Origin: Nannocystis exedens
GTDB lineage: Bacteria > Myxococcota_A > Polyangia > Nannocystales > Nannocystaceae
Assembly (NCBI RefSeq): GCF_002343915.1
Contig: NZ_NETK01000001.1
Coordinates: 6,090,001 to 6,154,000, forward strand
DNA: 64,000 nt
Direction of reading: 5' to 3'
The notes beneath the pieces were generated by a model. That model did no database searches. It was not told where the DNA came from and was given only the letters and a program-made list of their open reading frames with translations. Of this stretch, positions 63,481-64,000 are shown in pieces. The first letter of the stretch is position 1. Each line of letters opens with the position of its first letter. The translations under genes were made by a program, and so were the position numbers.

Positions 63481-64000
63481 ATGCAACGCCCTGCTCTCGC
63501 TCTCGCCGCCGCCCTCTGCTTCGTCGCCTGTGACGCGCCCGAGGCGGCGGGGGTGCTCTACACCTTCACCTCGGACGCGGCCGGGTTCGACACGCACTCC
63601 TTCTATTACGACACCGGCCGCGAGGTCGTCGTGTTCGACGCGCAGTTCACCGAGCCGCAGGCGCAGGCGCTGGTGGAGGACATCCGCGCGCACACGGCTT
63701 CGCCGATCCGCTACGTCGTCATCACCCACCCGAACCCCGACAAGTTCAACGGCGTCGGTCCGCTGCGGGCCGCCGGCGCGACGGTGGTCGCCAGCGAGGC
63801 GACGGCGGCGGCGATCCCCGGCGTCCACGCCTACAAGCGCGCGGTCTTCATCGGCAACGGCACCTTCGACGAGGACAGCTACCCCCCCGAGGCCACCGTC
63901 GACCTGCGGTTCGCCGACGACCTCCGCCTCGAGCTGCTCGGTGACGCGACCGTCGAGCTGCAGGTGCTCGAGCACGCCGGCGTGTCGAGCACGCAGACCG
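63481..64000 (+). CDS. Metallo-beta-lactamase-fold lipoprotein, degenerate metal motif (3' end missing)
   Basis: 173 residues visible. The signal peptide ends in FVAC (Cys 17). The MBL fold is recognised from FDTHSFYYDTGREVVVFDAQF, VVITHPNPDKFNGVG, VVASEATAAAI and the strands that follow. The HxHxDH metal motif is HPNPDK, so only the first His and the Asp remain. Zinc hydrolase activity is doubtful unless other ligands compensate. TTATGCT lies 7 nt upstream of the ATG, as at 22818. The gene runs off the window. Confidence 0.8.
   Translation, partial: MQRPALALAAALCFVACDAPEAAGVLYTFTSDAAGFDTHSFYYDTGREVVVFDAQFTEPQAQALVEDIRAHTASPIRYVVITHPNPDKFNGVGPLRAAGATVVASEATAAAIPGVHAYKRAVFIGNGTFDEDSYPPEATVDLRFADDLRLELLGDATVELQVLEHAGVSSTQT

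Overview
The window looks like a chromosome segment from a very GC-rich myxobacterium, most likely Nannocystis-like (Nannocystaceae, Myxococcota). The basis is strong GC bias at third codon positions, at least six lipoproteins that carry long Thr/Ser/Asp/Gly-rich linkers right after the lipobox cysteine, a MYXO-CTERM-like sorting tail, V4R and FIST signalling proteins, and large regulatory proteins. I saw no rRNA, tRNA, CRISPR array, IS element or prophage.

Layout. 0-10.3 kb is signalling and sulfur metabolism: the end of a Lys/Ala-tailed protein, a V4R - small protein - hybrid histidine kinase operon, a methanethiol oxidase (SBP56) coupled to a His-rich membrane protein, and a FIST - histidine kinase pair. 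10.4-17.9 kb is an extracytoplasmic redox cluster (DUF2271, a CxxCH/MYXO-CTERM/DUF4266 chimera, a membrane-cytochrome chimera, a frameshifted spermidine synthase-like protein, a Lys/Asp-repeat lipoprotein, then divergently DUF3570 and a TlpA thioredoxin). Its gaps are filled by tandem copies of neighbouring gene ends. 18-30.3 kb holds a YciI protein, lipoproteins, an SNF2 helicase, rbfA, a methyltransferase, a twice-frameshifted nucleotide-pyrophosphatase-like gene and a divergent EF-Tu paralogue. 30.4-37 kb is accessory and partly decayed: subtilase, PQQ-propeller and nucleotidyl cyclase remnants around a DUF4241 protein and an FHA-GGDEF protein.

37.1-49.8 kb is the most interesting part. 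A leucine-rich-repeat/zinc-ribbon/SDR chimera is divergent from a tightly packed eight-gene operon: radical-SAM-type Fe-S activase, unknown, unknown, a soluble FtsH-like AAA+/M41 protease, a small unknown, a 1093-residue helical protein, a MoxR/RavA AAA+ ATPase and a possible vWA-type partner. This has the architecture of an FtsH-MoxR-vWA 'ternary' NTP-dependent conflict or quality-control system.

49.8-64 kb is more ordinary: a Rieske oxygenase, an LRR lipoprotein, an SDR - solute-binding-like - CDF operon, a repeat-bearing exported protein, an ECF sigma factor with its membrane partner, a BNR-type lipoprotein, dienelactone hydrolase, PP2C phosphatase, an ArsR-DUF2087 regulator and the start of a degenerate metallo-beta-lactamase-fold lipoprotein.

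Two window-wide signals cut across this layout. First, a short imperfect palindrome with arms like TGTCC / GGACA, often containing ACATGT, recurs about 35 times by my hand count. It sits inside unrelated coding regions and, as hairpins, at gene 3' ends. Second, many start codons lie only 6-11 nt downstream of a -10-like hexamer, which suggests common leaderless transcription.
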